Shown here: positions 44,514-55,484 of the stretch, piece after piece
Position numbering within the stretch: the stretch's first letter is position 1
Layout of the letters: each line of letters opens with the position of its first letter
Assembly: GCA_963848335.1 (NCBI GenBank)
Contig: CAWKDD010000001.1
Coordinates: forward strand, 248,001 to 312,000
Direction of reading: 5' to 3'
DNA: 64,000 bases
DNA from: Chersky-840 sp963848335
Lineage (GTDB): Bacteria > Actinomycetota > Acidimicrobiia > Acidimicrobiales > UBA8190
Made by a program: the position numbers and the translations under genes
Notes under the pieces: model-generated
What the model saw: the letters and a program-made list of their open reading frames with translations, nothing else
The model's database searches: none
What the model was told of the DNA's origin: nothing

Positions 44514-47123
44514 ATGCCGGCTAGCGCGACTGGTGGGACCAGCGACGGACAGGAGGGCACCCAGCCGGAGGGCCATCGCGCAACGGCGCTGCGCCCGCGT
44601 CAGCTGGTAGGGAGGGCCAGCGAGATCACCGAGGTCATCGAGCGCCTTGCGTTAACGCCATTGACGACGGTGACCGGCCCCGGTGGCGTTGGAAAGACGG
44701 CGCTGGCGCTGGCCGTGGCGGCCGCGGCGGCGCCCCAGTTCCCCGGCGGTGTGTTCGTCGTGTGGTTGGCATCTTTGCGGTCGGCCGAGCACATCGCAGG
44801 TGAGGTGGCGGCGCAGGTCGGGATGCAGAAGTCAGGCGGTCAAACTTACGAAGATTCGCTCTCCCAATGGCTGGCCGATCGTGATGTCTTGCTCGTGCTC
44901 GACAACTGCGAACACGTGGTATCCGCCGTGGCCGATCTCGTCGAGGGCCTCACTGCGCGGCTCCCACGCCTTCGTGTGCTCGCGACTAGCCGAGAGCCGC
45001 TGTGGGCCTTGGACGAGTTGAGCTACCGACTCGAACCACTGGCCGTGGTGGGCCGAGATGCGAGCCGTGCGGAGATCGACGCTAGCCCGGCCGTGCGCCT
45101 CTTCCGAGAGCGAGCGGGCAACAGGACACAGGCATCGCTCGACACCGATCACGCCGGCCGCCTCCTCGGTGAGATCTGTCGGCGCGTCGACGGCCTTCCG
45201 CTCGCCATCGAGCTCGCCGCGGCACGAGTCATCGGACTCGACTTGGAGGACATCTCTCTTCACCTCGACGATCTGTTCGACTTGCTCCCACAAGCGGCGC
45301 GGAGGGCCGACGGTGCGCAGCGGTCGCTTCGCGCGACGGTGGAGTGGAGCGATGCCCTCCTTGGTGAGGAGGAACGGTGCCTTCTGCGGCGGATGGCAGT
45401 GTTCGCCGGTGGGTTCGACCTGGCGGCGATCAAAGAGATCTGTGCGACCGACGGCCAGACGTCGGCCCAGATCACGGACCTCACTGCCCGGCTCGTCGAG
45501 AAGTCACTTCTCCTGAAGCAAAGTGACAGCGGCCTGTACCAGCTGCTCGAGACGATCCGTCAGTACGCCGCCGAGCAACTCGCCATAGTGGGCGAGCTTG
45601 ACGTAATCCGTGAGCGCCACGCCCGCTACTACCTCGATGTCGCTCTGCACGAATCATCGGCGACGCTCACCGGGCCGGAGAGGCCACACCTCGAGGTGCT
45701 CCGTCGTATCGAGGACAATACTCGCATCGCGCTCGAGTGCCTCCTCAGAATCGATCCTCAGGCGGCACTCGCACTCGCGGCAAGCCTCAACTTCTTCTGG
45801 TGGACCCAAGGCAAGCTTCAAGAGGGCATCGGCTGGCTCGGGCGGGCGCGCGAGGCAGCGCCGGATGCGCCGGCCGAGCTCCGGGCGACGAGCCTCTTTT
45901 GTGAAGGGTTTCTCGTCGCGCATGACACCGACGACTGGCATGCCGCCGTCAAGCTCGTCGACGACGGAATCGATGCCGTTGCCGACGTTACCGAACCACC
46001 GCTGGTCCTCGGCATGCTGCACTGCCTGCGTGGAGAGTGCGACGTCTTCAGCGGCGATGCGAAGTCCGGCGTCCTTCGCACCCAGACCGGGCTCGAGATC
46101 GCGTCGCTGTACCCAGGGACGTGGGGCCAAGGTTTCTGCTTGTGGAGTGCGGCCCATGCACGGCTCGCGGTCGGGGACGAGGACGCTGCCATCGCGCTCT
46201 TCACGGAGGAGATCGAACTAGCGCACACAGGCGGCTACGGCATCGGGGAAATGTGCGGGTGCAGCGTCATGGGTGAGATCTGGGAGGCGCGTGGCGAGCT
46301 CGAGACGTCCCGCGCCTTCTGGGAGCGGGCGCTGCACCTCCGGCGCGAGGTCGGTGCGATTGCAGTCCCAACCTTGATGACGACTCTGCACGGCGACCAT
46401 GTGCATGGTGCGATGCCGACGGCGCTACTCGCAGTGGCACGCCTGGCCGACAAGCAGGGGGACCTGACCACGGCGTCGAAGCTTTTGCGCGAGGGCCTTC
46501 CGCTCGCGGAGGAGATGCGCGACGTCGCCACGGCACAGCAGATGGTCGAGCTCTTGAGAAAGACGTCGCGAGTTGAGCCCACACAGCGTGCCACGCTTCG
46601 GCCCGAGGGTGGCGTTTGGCTCATCGACTTCAAGGGCACGACTGTCCACGTGCCGGATCTGAAAGGGCTCTGGCACCTGCGCGAGCTCGTTTCTCGACCG
46701 CATGAGTTCGTACCCGCCTTGGCGCTCATTGGAGCATCGAGTGAGGAGCCGATTCCGAGCGGCGACACCGGCCCTCTGCTCGATCGAGAAGCGCTCAGAA
46801 CGTATCGGCAGCGTCTCGCTGAGCTGGACGATGACCTGGACGACGCCGTGGTCCACGGAGATGCCGGAAAGCGGGCGAAGCGAAGCGCCGAGCGGGACGC
46901 TCTGATCGCAGAGCTCAAGCGGGCCACGGGACTGGGCGGCAGGCCGCGGCGGTCGGGCTCGCCGGCCGAGAAAGCGCGCCTCAACGTGACCAGGACGATC
47001 CGCCACGCCATCGCCGATCTCTCGACCAAGGTTCCCGAGCTGGGCGAGCACCTGGAGGCATCGATCGTGACCGGTGTCTCGTGCTGCTACGAGCCGCTGA
47101 CCAACATCGTCTGGACAACATGA
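44514..47123 (+). CDS. STAND-type (NB-ARC/TPR) ATPase regulator
   Basis: 869 residues. Walker A TGPGGVGKTAL, Walker B LLVLDNCEH, sensor TSREPL and the GLPLAIELAAAR motif place it with NB-ARC/LuxR-associated STAND ATPases. A winged-helix segment (LLRRMAVFAGGFDL) and a TPR-like helical region (about 400-680) follow. The last 150 residues contain LKGLWHLRELVSRPHEFVPALAL, a charged coiled coil, and KARLNVTRTIRHAIADL; this tail recurs in actinobacterial predicted ATPases. No N-terminal HTH or C-terminal LuxR HTH is evident. It is probably a ligand-switched regulator or signalling hub; the partner is unknown. Confidence 0.85.
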   Translation: MPASATGGTSDGQEGTQPEGHRATALRPRQLVGRASEITEVIERLALTPLTTVTGPGGVGKTALALAVAAAAAPQFPGGVFVVWLASLRSAEHIAGEVAAQVGMQKSGGQTYEDSLSQWLADRDVLLVLDNCEHVVSAVADLVEGLTARLPRLRVLATSREPLWALDELSYRLEPLAVVGRDASRAEIDASPAVRLFRERAGNRTQASLDTDHAGRLLGEICRRVDGLPLAIELAAARVIGLDLEDISLHLDDLFDLLPQAARRADGAQRSLRATVEWSDALLGEEERCLLRRMAVFAGGFDLAAIKEICATDGQTSAQITDLTARLVEKSLLLKQSDSGLYQLLETIRQYAAEQLAIVGELDVIRERHARYYLDVALHESSATLTGPERPHLEVLRRIEDNTRIALECLLRIDPQAALALAASLNFFWWTQGKLQEGIGWLGRAREAAPDAPAELRATSLFCEGFLVAHDTDDWHAAVKLVDDGIDAVADVTEPPLVLGMLHCLRGECDVFSGDAKSGVLRTQTGLEIASLYPGTWGQGFCLWSAAHARLAVGDEDAAIALFTEEIELAHTGGYGIGEMCGCSVMGEIWEARGELETSRAFWERALHLRREVGAIAVPTLMTTLHGDHVHGAMPTALLAVARLADKQGDLTTASKLLREGLPLAEEMRDVATAQQMVELLRKTSRVEPTQRATLRPEGGVWLIDFKGTTVHVPDLKGLWHLRELVSRPHEFVPALALIGASSEEPIPSGDTGPLLDREALRTYRQRLAELDDDLDDAVVHGDAGKRAKRSAERDALIAELKRATGLGGRPRRSGSPAEKARLNVTRTIRHAIADLSTKVPELGEHLEASIVTGVSCCYEPLTNIVWTT

Positions 47124-47225
47124 CCCAAGAGCCCGTTCGTTCAGAACGAACCAGGCCAGAGGGGGAACGAACGCCTCCTCTTGGGGTGGCAAACGGCCGC
47201 CCGTAGAGGAACGGACGGTGAACCC

Positions 47226-47489
47226 ATGTTTGTGACAGTCATCCACCGAATTCACGACCCCAAAGGCTTTCAAGGCGCCAAGGACAAGGCCATGGAAGGT
47301 GGGCTTCCTCCCCACGTTGCGTTGCCAATCTATGCAGCTACCAACGATCACGGACTCGGCATCTGCATCTGGGAAGGCGAATCAGTCGACGCTGTGCGTG
47401 AGGTGGTTGAAGGCGCGGTGGGACCATGGGCCAAGAACGAGTACTACGAGATGCACGTGGACGGCCTCACCCCCCAGCTCGGAAGGTAG
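47226..47489 (+). CDS. small hypothetical protein, 87 aa, ferredoxin-fold-like
   Basis: MFVTVIHRIHDPKGFQGAKDKAMEGG ... DHGLGICIWEGESVDAVREVVEGAVG reads as a beta-alpha-beta dimeric barrel, like the gene before the STAND ATPase. It follows the ATPase by 103 bases on the same strand, so could be co-transcribed. Function unknown. Confidence 0.65.
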   Translation: MFVTVIHRIHDPKGFQGAKDKAMEGGLPPHVALPIYAATNDHGLGICIWEGESVDAVREVVEGAVGPWAKNEYYEMHVDGLTPQLGR

Positions 47490-47995
47490 CCGGCTGATTT
47501 CGGCGAACCAAATCTGAACTCAAGCGCGGATCGCCGGCTGGGAGCCTCCGAGGGGTGCCTGGTCGGCGATCTGCGCTCGGATAGGTATCTCATGACGCCC
47601 CGATCGTACGCAGGCGTGCGACAGCGTTGACAGCGGGGTAGCGCAAAAGTGCCCGTACCGGGCGGCGTTCGGAGCCTCGCCAGTGGGTCGGAGAGTATCC
47701 GGCACTAGGTGTTCCGGATACCCCATTCAGGCGGGCCATCCCGAACTGGGTCCGGTGGAGTTGTTGGAGACTCAAGGTAACGCGCTCATAAACGCGAGTT
47801 CGCGCAATCCGGGCGGGCCGGTCGGATCAGCCAGCGGCGGATCGTATCGCCCCTGCACTCGGCCTCCATCCGAACGCGGGAGTTCTGCGTTCCCCTCGGT
47901 GCACCCTGACGCCCTTTGGGGGCGCACAGAACCGGCCAGCAGCCCGGGTGGCGTGACCAACGGCGCTTCCTTCGGCAAGAGCGACCCGTGCGTGG
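47490..47995. other. intergenic region, 500 bases
   Basis: No plausible gene on either strand. A short palindrome CGCGAGTTCGCG occurs near 47796. Nothing else stands out. Confidence 0.3.
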
Positions 47996-48325
47996 TCAGT
48001 TCTCTTCGAAATGATGGGTCGCCGCCCTGCGAGCTTTGTGCTCACCTTTGTAGGGGCCGCGCAGCTTCTGGACGACCTCGGTCTGCAGCTCCGCTGGACC
48101 ATCCGCGTCACCACATTCAGCGCAGAACACCTCCCAGAGATGATCGTCCTCGCCGCTGAAGTTCCAGTTTCCATCCGCGAGCTGGGACCAATGGAGCCTC
48201 ACTCGCCGGGCATAAGGAAAGTGTTGATGGTCTCCTGAGAGGTCTGCCTGAAGGGAGGGCGGTTCAGGCCGAAGATGAAATTGCCAAGGAACAAACTCCT
48301 CACCCCATGAAGTGTTGTCGGACAC
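47996..48325 (-). CDS. hypothetical protein, 109 aa
   Basis: Begins MSDNTSWGEEFVPWQFHLRPEPP and contains LHWSQLADGNWNFSGEDDHLWEVFCAECGDADGPAEL with one CxxC pair. Tryptophan-rich, soluble, no family recognised. GGGGGCGTT precedes GTG 48325. Codon bias is weaker than average, in keeping with this accessory region. Confidence 0.55.
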   Translation of the reverse strand: MSDNTSWGEEFVPWQFHLRPEPPSLQADLSGDHQHFPYARRVRLHWSQLADGNWNFSGEDDHLWEVFCAECGDADGPAELQTEVVQKLRGPYKGEHKARRAATHHFEEN

Positions 48326-48752
48326 AACGCCCCCTGACCCCGTGCAAGACGCTACATGTCTCCATCCGGCAAGAGTCCGTCCCGACCGGGGCCTAGCTCG
48401 ACGGCAAGGGGCGGTTCAGTCAGCGCAAAATCGGGTATCTGGATCGGCCTGAATCAATTCTCCAAGGATCCTCGGCTTCATCGGAGGGTGGGCCGACATC
48501 CGATGCCTCCCAATCCATCACCCCGACAGGCGCTCATCCCGGGCGGGTCGGCTCGAAAAGCCATGGGGGAGCGGAGGTTTCCATCATCCTTGCCGTGGCG
48601 TCCCGGTACGGGTATTCCCGGTCGGGATGAGAGTGCCCGGGGCCGGCCCCTGAGGGCGCACCGCTTGCAAGCGGCGGCACCGAACGTTCATCCGACGGTG
48701 GATGATGACCACCGAACGGGTGTTGGGGGCATTCTGATTGACAGTGACTCTT
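48326..48752. other. intergenic region, about 430 bases
   Basis: Contains an open plus-strand frame of low-complexity composition that runs into antisense of the next gene; not considered a gene. No RNA or repeat seen. Confidence 0.3.
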
Positions 48753-49346
48753 CTACTCAGGTGATCGTGGAGCCTGGGGGTGGATGGTTTCACCCCGGGC
48801 CAACATGTCGACAAACTGGTCGATGCGCCTGGAGCGGGTTTCGAGCTTCTTTGCGTTTCCGATCCTGTGGAGAATGGAGTACCGATTCGCACTTGTGAGC
48901 ATCTCAAACATCGCCTTCGCACGGGGATTGGCACTCAGGGCAGTCACAAGATCGCTGGACACCTCCATGCTGGCTTGCCCGGCGTAGGCGGTCTCCCATC
49001 GCCCATCCTCTTTCGCCTCCCGCACCTCGTCTCCGCCGGATTGATGCATTCGGCCGGAGGCGATCAGCCTTTCAGCGATGGCGGCGTTCCGTTGAGACCA
49101 TGGGCTGCGAACAGTTCGGGGCGTGAAACGCCGTCGAAACGTTGCGGTGTCACGACGCTCTAGCTGACCGTCAATCCAGCCAAAGCAGATCGCCTCGTCT
49201 AGAGCCTCATCATACGAGAGCGTTGTCGGATCGGCCGTTCCCTTCTTGGCCAGGACCAGCCAGACACCTAGTGCATCGGCGTGATGCGCACTCAACCATC
49301 TTCGCCATTCGTCAGCGTCCGCGACCAGTAGCTCTGGAAGCTCCAC
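48753..49346 (-). CDS. YdeI/OmpD-associated family protein
   Basis: 197 residues. Conserved features of the family are present: DADEWRRWLSAHHADALGVWLVLAKKG, YDEALDEAICFGWIDGQ, RFTPRTVRSPWSQRN and a helical C-terminus (AMFEMLTSANRYSILHRIGNAKKLETRSRRIDQFVDMLA). Role not defined in the family; stress-linked in some bacteria. GTG 49346 is backed by a leaderless -10 box. Confidence 0.85.
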   Translation of the reverse strand: MELPELLVADADEWRRWLSAHHADALGVWLVLAKKGTADPTTLSYDEALDEAICFGWIDGQLERRDTATFRRRFTPRTVRSPWSQRNAAIAERLIASGRMHQSGGDEVREAKEDGRWETAYAGQASMEVSSDLVTALSANPRAKAMFEMLTSANRYSILHRIGNAKKLETRSRRIDQFVDMLARGETIHPQAPRSPE

Positions 49347-49352
49347 GACTTC

Positions 49353-49358
49353 ACTGTA
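49353..49358 (-). promoter_or_regulatory. -10 box (TACAGT), leaderless
   Basis: TACAGT on the minus strand, 6 nt before GTG 49346. Confidence 0.45.
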
Positions 49359-49366
49359 TTCCCGAA

Positions 49367-49645
49367 GTGCCGGTCGGAGAGCGCAACGAGCTGGATCTGG
49401 TCGTCGGCGAGGGCGACATCGCCGTCTCCTACGGGCGTATCATCGGCACCAACGACGGCGAGACAATGGGTATGCCCGCCACCGGCAAGCGAGTCGAGTG
49501 CGAGACAATGGGAATGCTGCGCCTCGCTGACGGCGAGGTCGTCGAGAGGTGGGGAGTCGCGGACAATATGACGATGATGCAGCAGCTTGGGATTTTGGCT
49601 GACCAGGGGCCAGCCCCGGATGTGCCGGTCCCGACCGGACTCTGA
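49367..49645 (+). pseudogene. truncated SnoaL-like (ester cyclase) protein
   Basis: 92 residues from GTG 49367 matching only the C-terminal two thirds of a SnoaL-like fold: GEGDIAVSYGRIIGTNDGETMGMPATGKRVE ... RLADGEVVERWGVADNMTMMQQLGI. Full-length members have about 130-150 residues. The missing N-terminal part is not found in any frame upstream, where the YdeI-family gene begins on the other strand. An internal repeat, CGAGACAATGGG twice (ETMGM), may mark a local duplication. Probably a remnant. Confidence 0.55.
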
Positions 49646-49708
49646 AAGATATCGGCGAGGGCGGTAGCGCGACCGCCAACCATAGGGGCGCTGTGTCAGG
49701 AGCGGAGC

Positions 49709-50038
49709 ATGGACGATAGGGCGGTGGTCGTGCTCGACAAGGACGGCATTGTGCGGTTCTGGAGCGGCGGGGCCGAAAAGATTCTTCGCCGTCAGTCGCA
49801 CGAGGCGATCGGCAGGAGCGTGGACTTCATCATCCCGGAGTACTTCCGGGATCAACACTGGGCCGCGTTTCGACGAGCGATGACCGCCGGAGTCCTGCAC
49901 GAGGCTCGCGACCGGTTCGTAGTCCCGGTCCAGGTTTCCCAGGAAGAAGTCATGCCCCTCGTTGCCTCCCTGGCGCTGATCACGGATGCCGCGGGTCACC
50001 CGTGTGGCGCAGTGGCTGTCTTTGTGGAGCAGGAGTGA
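49709..50038 (+). CDS. single PAS-domain protein
   Basis: 109 residues made of one PAS domain: VVLDKDGIVRFWSGGAEKILRRQSHEAIGRSVDFIIPEYFRDQHWAAFRRAMTAG, then a beta-sheet C-terminus. AGGAG lies five bases before the ATG. Without an output domain it is likely a small sensor or redox/ligand-binding partner of another protein. Confidence 0.85.
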   Translation: MDDRAVVVLDKDGIVRFWSGGAEKILRRQSHEAIGRSVDFIIPEYFRDQHWAAFRRAMTAGVLHEARDRFVVPVQVSQEEVMPLVASLALITDAAGHPCGAVAVFVEQE

Positions 50039-50102
50039 TGATCGAGTAGCCGCACCGACTGAGGCTGCGAAACGTTGTGCGTCGGGCTTGGTACCACTCA
50101 CG

Positions 50103-50291
50103 GTGCGCTGCGCGTACTGCCTCCGACCGATGGATGCGTCGGAGCCCAGATGGACGCTGATGCGCCACGAATCGGCACCACGGCGCTGGAGGTGCCCCTG
50201 CATGGATGACCTCCTGGCTGGTGTCCGTGTCGCCACGAGTCGTTCGCGAGTCCGGATGGCCAAGAGGGGTGCGGCGGTTCCTCTCCGATGA
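50103..50291 (+). CDS. possible small zinc-ribbon protein
   Basis: From GTG 50103: VRCAYCLRPMDASEPRWTL ... APRRWRCPCMDDLLAG, with CxxC and CPC pairs spaced like a zinc ribbon. 62 residues. No ribosome site is clear and the tail is low-complexity, so it is only a candidate. Confidence 0.3.
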   Translation: MRCAYCLRPMDASEPRWTLMRHESAPRRWRCPCMDDLLAGVRVATSRSRVRMAKRGAAVPLR

Positions 50292-50322
50292 GAGGGAAAC
50301 CGCCTCTACCAGGGATTTCGAG

Positions 50323-50396
50323 TGGAGGCGAAGGGACTCGAACCCTCGAACCTCTTGACTGCCAGTCAAGCGCTCTACCAACTGAGCTACGCCCCC
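50323..50396 (-). tRNA. tRNA-Ala (anticodon GGC)
   Basis: 74-nt cloverleaf on the minus strand. Acceptor stem GGGGGCG/CGCCTCC includes the G3-U70 pair that identifies alanine tRNAs. D-arm AGCTCAGTTGGTAGAGC, anticodon arm CTTGA-CTGGCAG-TCAAG with anticodon GGC, T-arm AGGGTTCGAGTCCCT. CCA is not encoded. A CCTCTC-ATCG-GAGAGG hairpin at 50280-50295 follows its 3' end and may terminate it. Confidence 0.95.
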
Positions 50397-50580
50397 GGGA
50401 CGAGCGGCTACGTTACCAGCCCCGCTCGGCCGGACCGGTGGGTCCGAGCCGCCGTGACCGCGTCCTTCTCGCTGCTCGGGCCCTCGCCTGCGGACCACCT
50501 GACTCGTCGGGGAAGAGGTTGGCCGTGGCCTTGGGCCGGTCGGGCGCTCGGAGGTGACCGGGGGGCTACGCCCGGTTCCC

Positions 50581-50586
50581 TAGAAT
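50581..50586 (+). promoter_or_regulatory. -10 box (TAGAAT), leaderless leuS
   Basis: TAGAAT ends 6 nt before the leuS ATG; no ribosome site is present. Confidence 0.55.
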
Positions 50587-50592
50587 CCGGAC

Positions 50593-53070
<2,478 letters not shown>

Positions 53071-53105
53071 GCCCCGGGCCCGGGATCTGCTCGCTCCCCG
53101 TTCCG

Positions 53106-54116
53106 CTACGACTTCCTGAATCCCGCCAGCAACTCCTGGATCAGAGCGTGGTCCATGCGGTACGGCGCGTAGAAGCTCACGCGCGTGACCATGTCCCCGT
53201 AGCGCTCGATGATCTTCGCCGGGATCTCCCCGATGTCCCCGCTCACGGCGAAGGCGTCGAGCATGTCGTCGGGGATGAGTGCCGCCATCTCCACCCACTC
53301 TCCCCTCTTCGAACGCGTGTTCAGCTCGCCGAAGAGGTCCCCCCACCCGTGGAGGTCGAGCACCGGTTTGTAGGCGGGCGTCGAGGCGTAGAAGGCCAGC
53401 TGCGCCTTGACCGCTTGCGTGGCTGCCTGGACTTCGCCTTCGTTCGTGCCCGTGACCATCATGGCCGGGTACGAGATCTCGAACCCTTCCAGGGTCCGTC
53501 CCGATCGAGCCAGACCTCGATGCAGTGCCGGCAGCGTCTTCTCGCGCATGTAACGCGCCGTGGTGAACCCGTGCGCCAACAGCCCGTCGGCTACCTCGCC
53601 CGCCACCTCGGTCATGAGCTCGCCCACGGCGGCGAGGAAGACCTTGGGGGGACCATAAGGATTCGGCCCGGGATTGAAGAACGGGGTCATCAGCGTGTGC
53701 TTGTAGAAATCTCCCCGGAACGCCAACTTGGTGCCGTTGTGCCACGCCGACCAGATGGCTCGCATGGCCGTGATGAATTCACGCATTCGGGGAGCGGGGT
53801 GAGACCAGGGCATCGAGTAGCGCTTCTCGATGTGCGGCTTGATCTGCGAGCCCAGCCCGAGCATGAACCGACCCTGGGAATACGACTGCAGGTCGTTGGC
53901 GAGCACGGCCGTGCTCATGGGGTTGCGGGCGAAGGCGACGGCGATCCCGGTGCCGAGCTCGATGCGATCGGTGTGCTCGGCCGCCAGCAGGAGGGGCAGG
54001 AACGGGTCGTGACCCGTCTCCGCGCACCACAGGCCGTCGAAGCCGTCTCCTTCGGCCTGGCGCGCCGTCTTGACCGCGTCACCCGGGTCGAACCCGATAC
54101 CACCGTCGACTTGCAT
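53106..54116 (-). CDS. F420-type LLM-class oxidoreductase
   Basis: 336-residue luciferase-like monooxygenase fold: GFDGLWCAETGHDPFLPL, IELGTGIAVAFARNPM, GRFMLGLGSQIKPHIEKRY and KVFLAAVGELMTEVAGEVADG. This matches the F420-dependent TIGR03617-type subfamily found in actinobacteria. Likely uses F420H2 or flavin to reduce or oxidise an unknown organic substrate. ATG 54116 follows a leaderless -10 box, so the longer open frame to 54338 is not used. It converges on leuS. Confidence 0.9.
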   Translation of the reverse strand: MQVDGGIGFDPGDAVKTARQAEGDGFDGLWCAETGHDPFLPLLLAAEHTDRIELGTGIAVAFARNPMSTAVLANDLQSYSQGRFMLGLGSQIKPHIEKRYSMPWSHPAPRMREFITAMRAIWSAWHNGTKLAFRGDFYKHTLMTPFFNPGPNPYGPPKVFLAAVGELMTEVAGEVADGLLAHGFTTARYMREKTLPALHRGLARSGRTLEGFEISYPAMMVTGTNEGEVQAATQAVKAQLAFYASTPAYKPVLDLHGWGDLFGELNTRSKRGEWVEMAALIPDDMLDAFAVSGDIGEIPAKIIERYGDMVTRVSFYAPYRMDHALIQELLAGFRKS

Positions 54117-54122
54117 CGGCGC

Positions 54123-54128
54123 ACCATA
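54123..54128 (-). promoter_or_regulatory. -10 box (TATGGT), leaderless
   Basis: TATGGT on the minus strand, 6 nt before ATG 54116. Confidence 0.45.
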
Positions 54129-54231
54129 TCCGAACCCGCTGAGCGTGATCGGGGGCGGCTGCGACGGGCCGACAGGTGAAAGAGGCCGGAAACCGTTGCA
54201 GTTCTGCTCGAGGGTGGCCGAGAATTCCCAG

Positions 54232-54717
54232 ATGGGAATATCCGGACCGTCGTTCGAGGACGAGCCTCGGCACGTGGCTGAGGGAACGCAGCCCGACGGG
54301 AGCCTGGCATGGCGCGAGCCCTTCTTGCGACGCGTCATGGACGAGTTCGAGGCGGGGCGTCTCGAGCCCTACGAGTACACCCGGTGCGTGCTCGCCATCA
54401 ATGCCGCTACCTCCACCGAGGAGATGGCGGCCGTCGTCGAACGTCTCTCGGGTGACCCCTCGGGCGCCGGTGCGGGCCGGGGAGAGCCCGTGGTGCGCCG
54501 GCAGCTGGACGCGGTCGATCTGGCCCTCCTCCGGGCGCCGCGCCCGTCGGGCGCCCAGGCCCAGACGCCCCGGTTCGTGGCCCTGGCGGTCGTGTTCGTG
54601 TTGTTCGCCGTGCTCATCCTGGTGGGGATATGGCTGGCGACCCACGTCCACGCCGCCACGTCTCCCGGCGCACTGGTCGGTGGCGCCATCGCAGCAGTGT
54701 CACCGGCATGGCTCTGA
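54232..54717 (+). CDS. hypothetical protein with C-terminal membrane span
   Basis: 161 residues. A soluble acidic N-terminal half (FLRRVMDEFEAGRLEPYEYTRCVLAINAATSTEEMAAVVERLSG) ends in one transmembrane helix (FVALAVVFVLFAVLILVGIWLA). The N-terminal part resembles short DUF1707-like modules but this is not certain. ATG 54232 is chosen; earlier starts are possible. Followed by the FKBP gene on the same strand. Confidence 0.65.
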   Translation: MGISGPSFEDEPRHVAEGTQPDGSLAWREPFLRRVMDEFEAGRLEPYEYTRCVLAINAATSTEEMAAVVERLSGDPSGAGAGRGEPVVRRQLDAVDLALLRAPRPSGAQAQTPRFVALAVVFVLFAVLILVGIWLATHVHAATSPGALVGGAIAAVSPAWL

Positions 54718-54795
54718 GAGGAGACCGCGCCGGCTCATCGTGACCCCACGGTGCCCGCGCGCCACCGGTGCACCGCTTGCCCGGGCCTCCGTGGC

Positions 54796-54801
54796 TAATC
54801 T
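54796..54801 (+). promoter_or_regulatory. -10 box (TAATCT), leaderless
   Basis: TAATCT ends 7 nt before GTG 54809. Confidence 0.5.
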
Positions 54802-54808
54802 GCCCGGC

Positions 54809-55405
54809 GTGGCGCGTCGACTTCTCTTGCCCGTGGTGGCGTTGTTGGCCGTGGTGTTGACGGCGTGCGGGTCGAGCACCCCGTCGTCGACCACGTCGAC
54901 GGCCTCGGGGAGCCCGACGGCCTCGGGCCCGTCGACGACCACGGGCCCGGCGACCACGGGCCCGGCGACCACGGGCCCGGCGACCTCGTCGGGCCTGGCT
55001 TCTGCCAACCCGCCCGCAGTGAGCGATCCCACCAACCTCAAGGTCGAGCCGGTCATCGGCCCCGGGTCCCCACCGCCGCCCACCAGCCTCGAGACCAAGG
55101 ACCTGGTCGTGGGGACGGGTGCGGCCGCGGTGGCGTCGAGCACGGTCGACGTGTTCTACGTCGGTGCCGACTACTCCAACGGCAAGGTCTTCGACGACAC
55201 GCCCTGGAAGCAGCACCAGGCGAGCCCCTTCCCCCTCAGCGGCGTGGTGCCGGGCTTCGGCCAGGGCATCGTGGGCATGAAGGTGGGCGGGCGCCGCGAG
55301 ATCGTCATCCCTCCCGCGCTCGGCTACGGCGCGACGGGAGACTCACCTGCCGTCGGGCCCAACGAGACGCTGGTGTTCGTCGTCGATCTCGTGTCAGTGA
55401 AGTGA
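54809..55405 (+). CDS. FKBP-type peptidyl-prolyl isomerase lipoprotein
   Basis: 198 residues: lipoprotein signal LLAVVLTACGSS, a Ser/Thr/Pro linker with a TTGPA repeat, and a C-terminal FKBP domain (DLVVGTGAAAVASSTVDVFYVGADYSNGKVFDDT ... FGQGIVGMKVGGRREIVIPPALGYGATG). Catalyses cis-trans proline isomerisation of exported proteins at the membrane surface. GTG 54809 is backed by the leaderless -10 box. Confidence 0.93.
   Translation: MARRLLLPVVALLAVVLTACGSSTPSSTTSTASGSPTASGPSTTTGPATTGPATTGPATSSGLASANPPAVSDPTNLKVEPVIGPGSPPPPTSLETKDLVVGTGAAAVASSTVDVFYVGADYSNGKVFDDTPWKQHQASPFPLSGVVPGFGQGIVGMKVGGRREIVIPPALGYGATGDSPAVGPNETLVFVVDLVSVK
54937..54981 (+). repeat. three perfect 15-bp tandem units in FKBP linker
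   Basis: GACCACGGGCCCGGC three times, coding the TTGPA linker repeat. In-frame copy changes would alter linker length without breaking the protein. Confidence 0.85.
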
Positions 55406-55440
55406 CGACTGCGGCGGCTGCGGTTGCCGAGTGGGATCGC

Positions 55441-55468
55441 CACCGGCTTCGACACCGGCTTCGACACC
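55441..55468. repeat. 12-bp direct repeat
   Basis: CACCGGCTTCGA twice plus a partial third copy between the convergent FKBP and PAC2 genes; no clear function. Confidence 0.6.
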
Positions 55469-55484
55469 GGCGGTGCCCGGCGCC

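Noticed and set aside
48356..48898. 180-codon plus-strand open frame
   Set aside because: Composition is not protein-like and it runs antisense into the YdeI-family gene.
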